Both the position numbers and the translations under genes were made by a program. From NCBI GenBank assembly GCA_020086605.1, contig JACBWW010000008.1, positions 22,655,959-22,719,958 on the forward strand: a stretch of 64,000 bases of DNA, written 5' to 3'. A model generated the notes under the pieces. That model was given only the letters and a program-made list of their open reading frames with translations. It was not told where the DNA came from and did not search any database. Source of the DNA: Lanius collurio. Taxonomy: Eukaryota > Chordata > Aves > Passeriformes > Laniidae. Shown piece after piece: positions 62,248 to 64,000 of this stretch (position 1 is its first letter; each line of letters begins with the position of its first letter).

Positions 62248-64000
62248 GTGAGTATGCTAAAGCTTTTCATCCTCTTATAATACTCCCCCTGCCCACTCAA
62301 GTGCTGGGGTAAGGGGAAAACAGGAGAAATTAGTGCCCTATTTTTGCATTAATAAGAATTTTTAAGCCTCTGCCAACCAGATAAAGCTTAGCGAGATTGC
62401 TGTAAAGGTACTCCAGATTCAACAATTTTTCAAACAGATATATTCATTATGAATTATAATTAGAAGCTATTTACAAGTAGCAAAACCTAGAGAAGGTAAA
62501 CATATGCATAAGGAGGCTGACACAGGAAAGGTTACTTTGAAAATGTCAAGACAGAGGAAATACAAAACACAGCATAAAAAACTCTGAGGATTAGTTAGGC
62601 TCCAAACATGCTTCATGAAGGTGTATTTTTTTGTATTACAATAAGAATGAGAATTTAATGAACTAAAACAGATATTAACACAATTTTTAATAAAATGCCT
62701 TGGTAGTCGTATAAAATATCAGCATCAAAACTGAAAAATATAACAGAAGTATATGATGGTAAAAAAACAATTGCCTCTTTAGCTTTCCTACCTTTGTCTT
62801 TACATAAAATGCTTCTATTTTGAATGTGAGCAATTACATCAAGGGCAATAGTTTGCTTACTGTAAAATATCAGTTACACATGAGTTATAAAGGAAGTGAC
62901 TGTATGCCACAAGCTAAATAATTTACATTCACTATTCCAAAAAACAGAGGTGGTCCTATTCTGAAAATTATGGCTTGTGAGTAAGAAACTTTCACTGATG
63001 GTATTTCTTTGAGCAGAGGTAGGCAGGATCAAGTCCTACTCTGTGCACCTGACATCCCCCCCTCTAGAAAACTCTGCAGATGTTTATCTTAACAGCAACA
63101 CACACAAACTGCATCAAGGAAAACACAAAAGCTCTTTTGAACTGTATTTATTATTGTCAGGAAATACATAACCTTCATTTCATGTAATGGGATATTTTGG
63201 TTTATTAAATCTAACTTGAACAGGTGAAGCAGTAAGAAATAGTTCAGTTAACAGCTTATCTTTTAAATTCAGATGGCATTGCTATAGTTAAAGGGAGTAT
63301 CAGTAGAAGGCACAAAAGACAAAATGAAGTCATAAGAGACTGAAAGACATGCTTGTTACTGTGCTAGACCAGTAGCTTCCAACAAAATGTTTCTTTGCTT
63401 ATTGGCAGATAAATCACTAATACCTTCTTAGTCATGAGTTGCTTTACTATCTTTATAAAAAGAATTAGTTATCAAGCTCCAAAATAATATAAAGATTTTT
63501 ATGTACTACAGAGCTTTAACTGTATAAAACTTGAGTTCAGGAGGAACCATTATCTCTAAACAAGTATATCATCTGTGATTTTTTTTCTCTCCACTGCAGT
63601 TCTCACATTTCCAAAATGGGCATGACCTACAGGAAGCTTTAGCAGTTGTCTGGTGCAGAGTTGCTATCCATGCTTGGCCTTGGCTTTGGTCTCAGTTGTG
63701 TGCCTGCATCATGCCATAGAGGAGGGATCTAATTTAGGTGCTGCGTTTGCAGTATTGGTAAAAAAACAAATTGCCTTCAGAAAAATCAAGAATAAAAAAA
63801 GCATTTTAACATGCAGAAAGTTCAAATGTTGCAGATGGTTCCTATCAGATGACAGATATCTGGATATAGCTTTATTGGAAAGCTAAATATTTACAAAATA
63901 ATTTGGTCTTGGATTTAAAGGTCATCTAATTAAGCAAATAAGTAATATTAAATTAGTCACAAATGTTCTTAAAATATGGGTTTTGCCATTTTAAATTAGC
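62248..64000. other. AT-rich unique sequence to window end, no gene seen
   Basis: No recognisable exon, RNA gene or repeat body. The plus-strand frame at 63653-63886 (77 codons) begins with a hydrophobic stretch but has no recognised motif and may be chance. Confidence 0.5.

Noticed and set aside
1..64000. CRISPR arrays, operons, phage or plasmid features
   Set aside because: The base composition, stop density, CR1, SINE and LTR content are those of a bird nuclear genome; no regularly spaced repeat array or gene cluster is present.

Overview
This window looks like non-coding DNA from a songbird (passerine) nuclear genome. The evidence is in the repeats: minus-strand CR1 LINE 3' ends at 25071-25205 and 42851-43145, a CR1 ORF2 fragment at about 830-1430, two avian endogenous-retrovirus LTR remnants in the first 1.9 kb, and at 54022-54160 a tRNA-Ile-derived SINE with a CR1-like tail, an architecture I know from the passerine TguSINE1 family. 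The rest is AT-rich, poor in CpG and dense in stop codons. Apart from artefacts that read through a run of N, no open frame exceeds about 180 codons. The longest one (175 codons, 1458-1985) lies mostly in LTR sequence. I recognise no host protein-coding exon on either strand.

Layout. 1-1890 is a transposon nest: a plus-strand LTR end, a possible CR1 tail, a decayed CR1 ORF2 piece and a minus-strand LTR piece. 1.9-25 kb is mostly unique AT-rich sequence with short tandem repeats, a tight pair of overlapping inverted repeats at 18667-18706 and a weak TATA-plus-donor candidate near 7.9 kb. 25071-26260 is a compact GC-rich island: a CR1 end followed by an unidentified block that is a diverged tandem duplication of about 0.45 kb. 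26566-26616 is a (GTTG)n microsatellite. 34100-34665 is a long polypyrimidine tract interrupted by a 400-base assembly gap. A CpG-dense segment follows it (34666-34885) and is the best candidate in the window for a gene promoter or first exon. 35-64 kb is again mostly unique AT-rich DNA. It holds the 15-bp minisatellite at 42467, the CR1 at 42851, exon-like signals at 49611-49840, 52907-53149 and 62048-62247, and the SINE.

Interpretation (inference). The window is best read as an intergenic region or long intron, possibly with one gene start hidden at the gap near 34.2-34.9 kb and one or more spliced non-coding transcripts. Nothing resembles an operon, CRISPR array or other prokaryotic system. 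The exon and promoter calls rest on splice and TATA-like motifs only and would need RNA data. Family names for repeats come from remembered consensus features, not from a database search.
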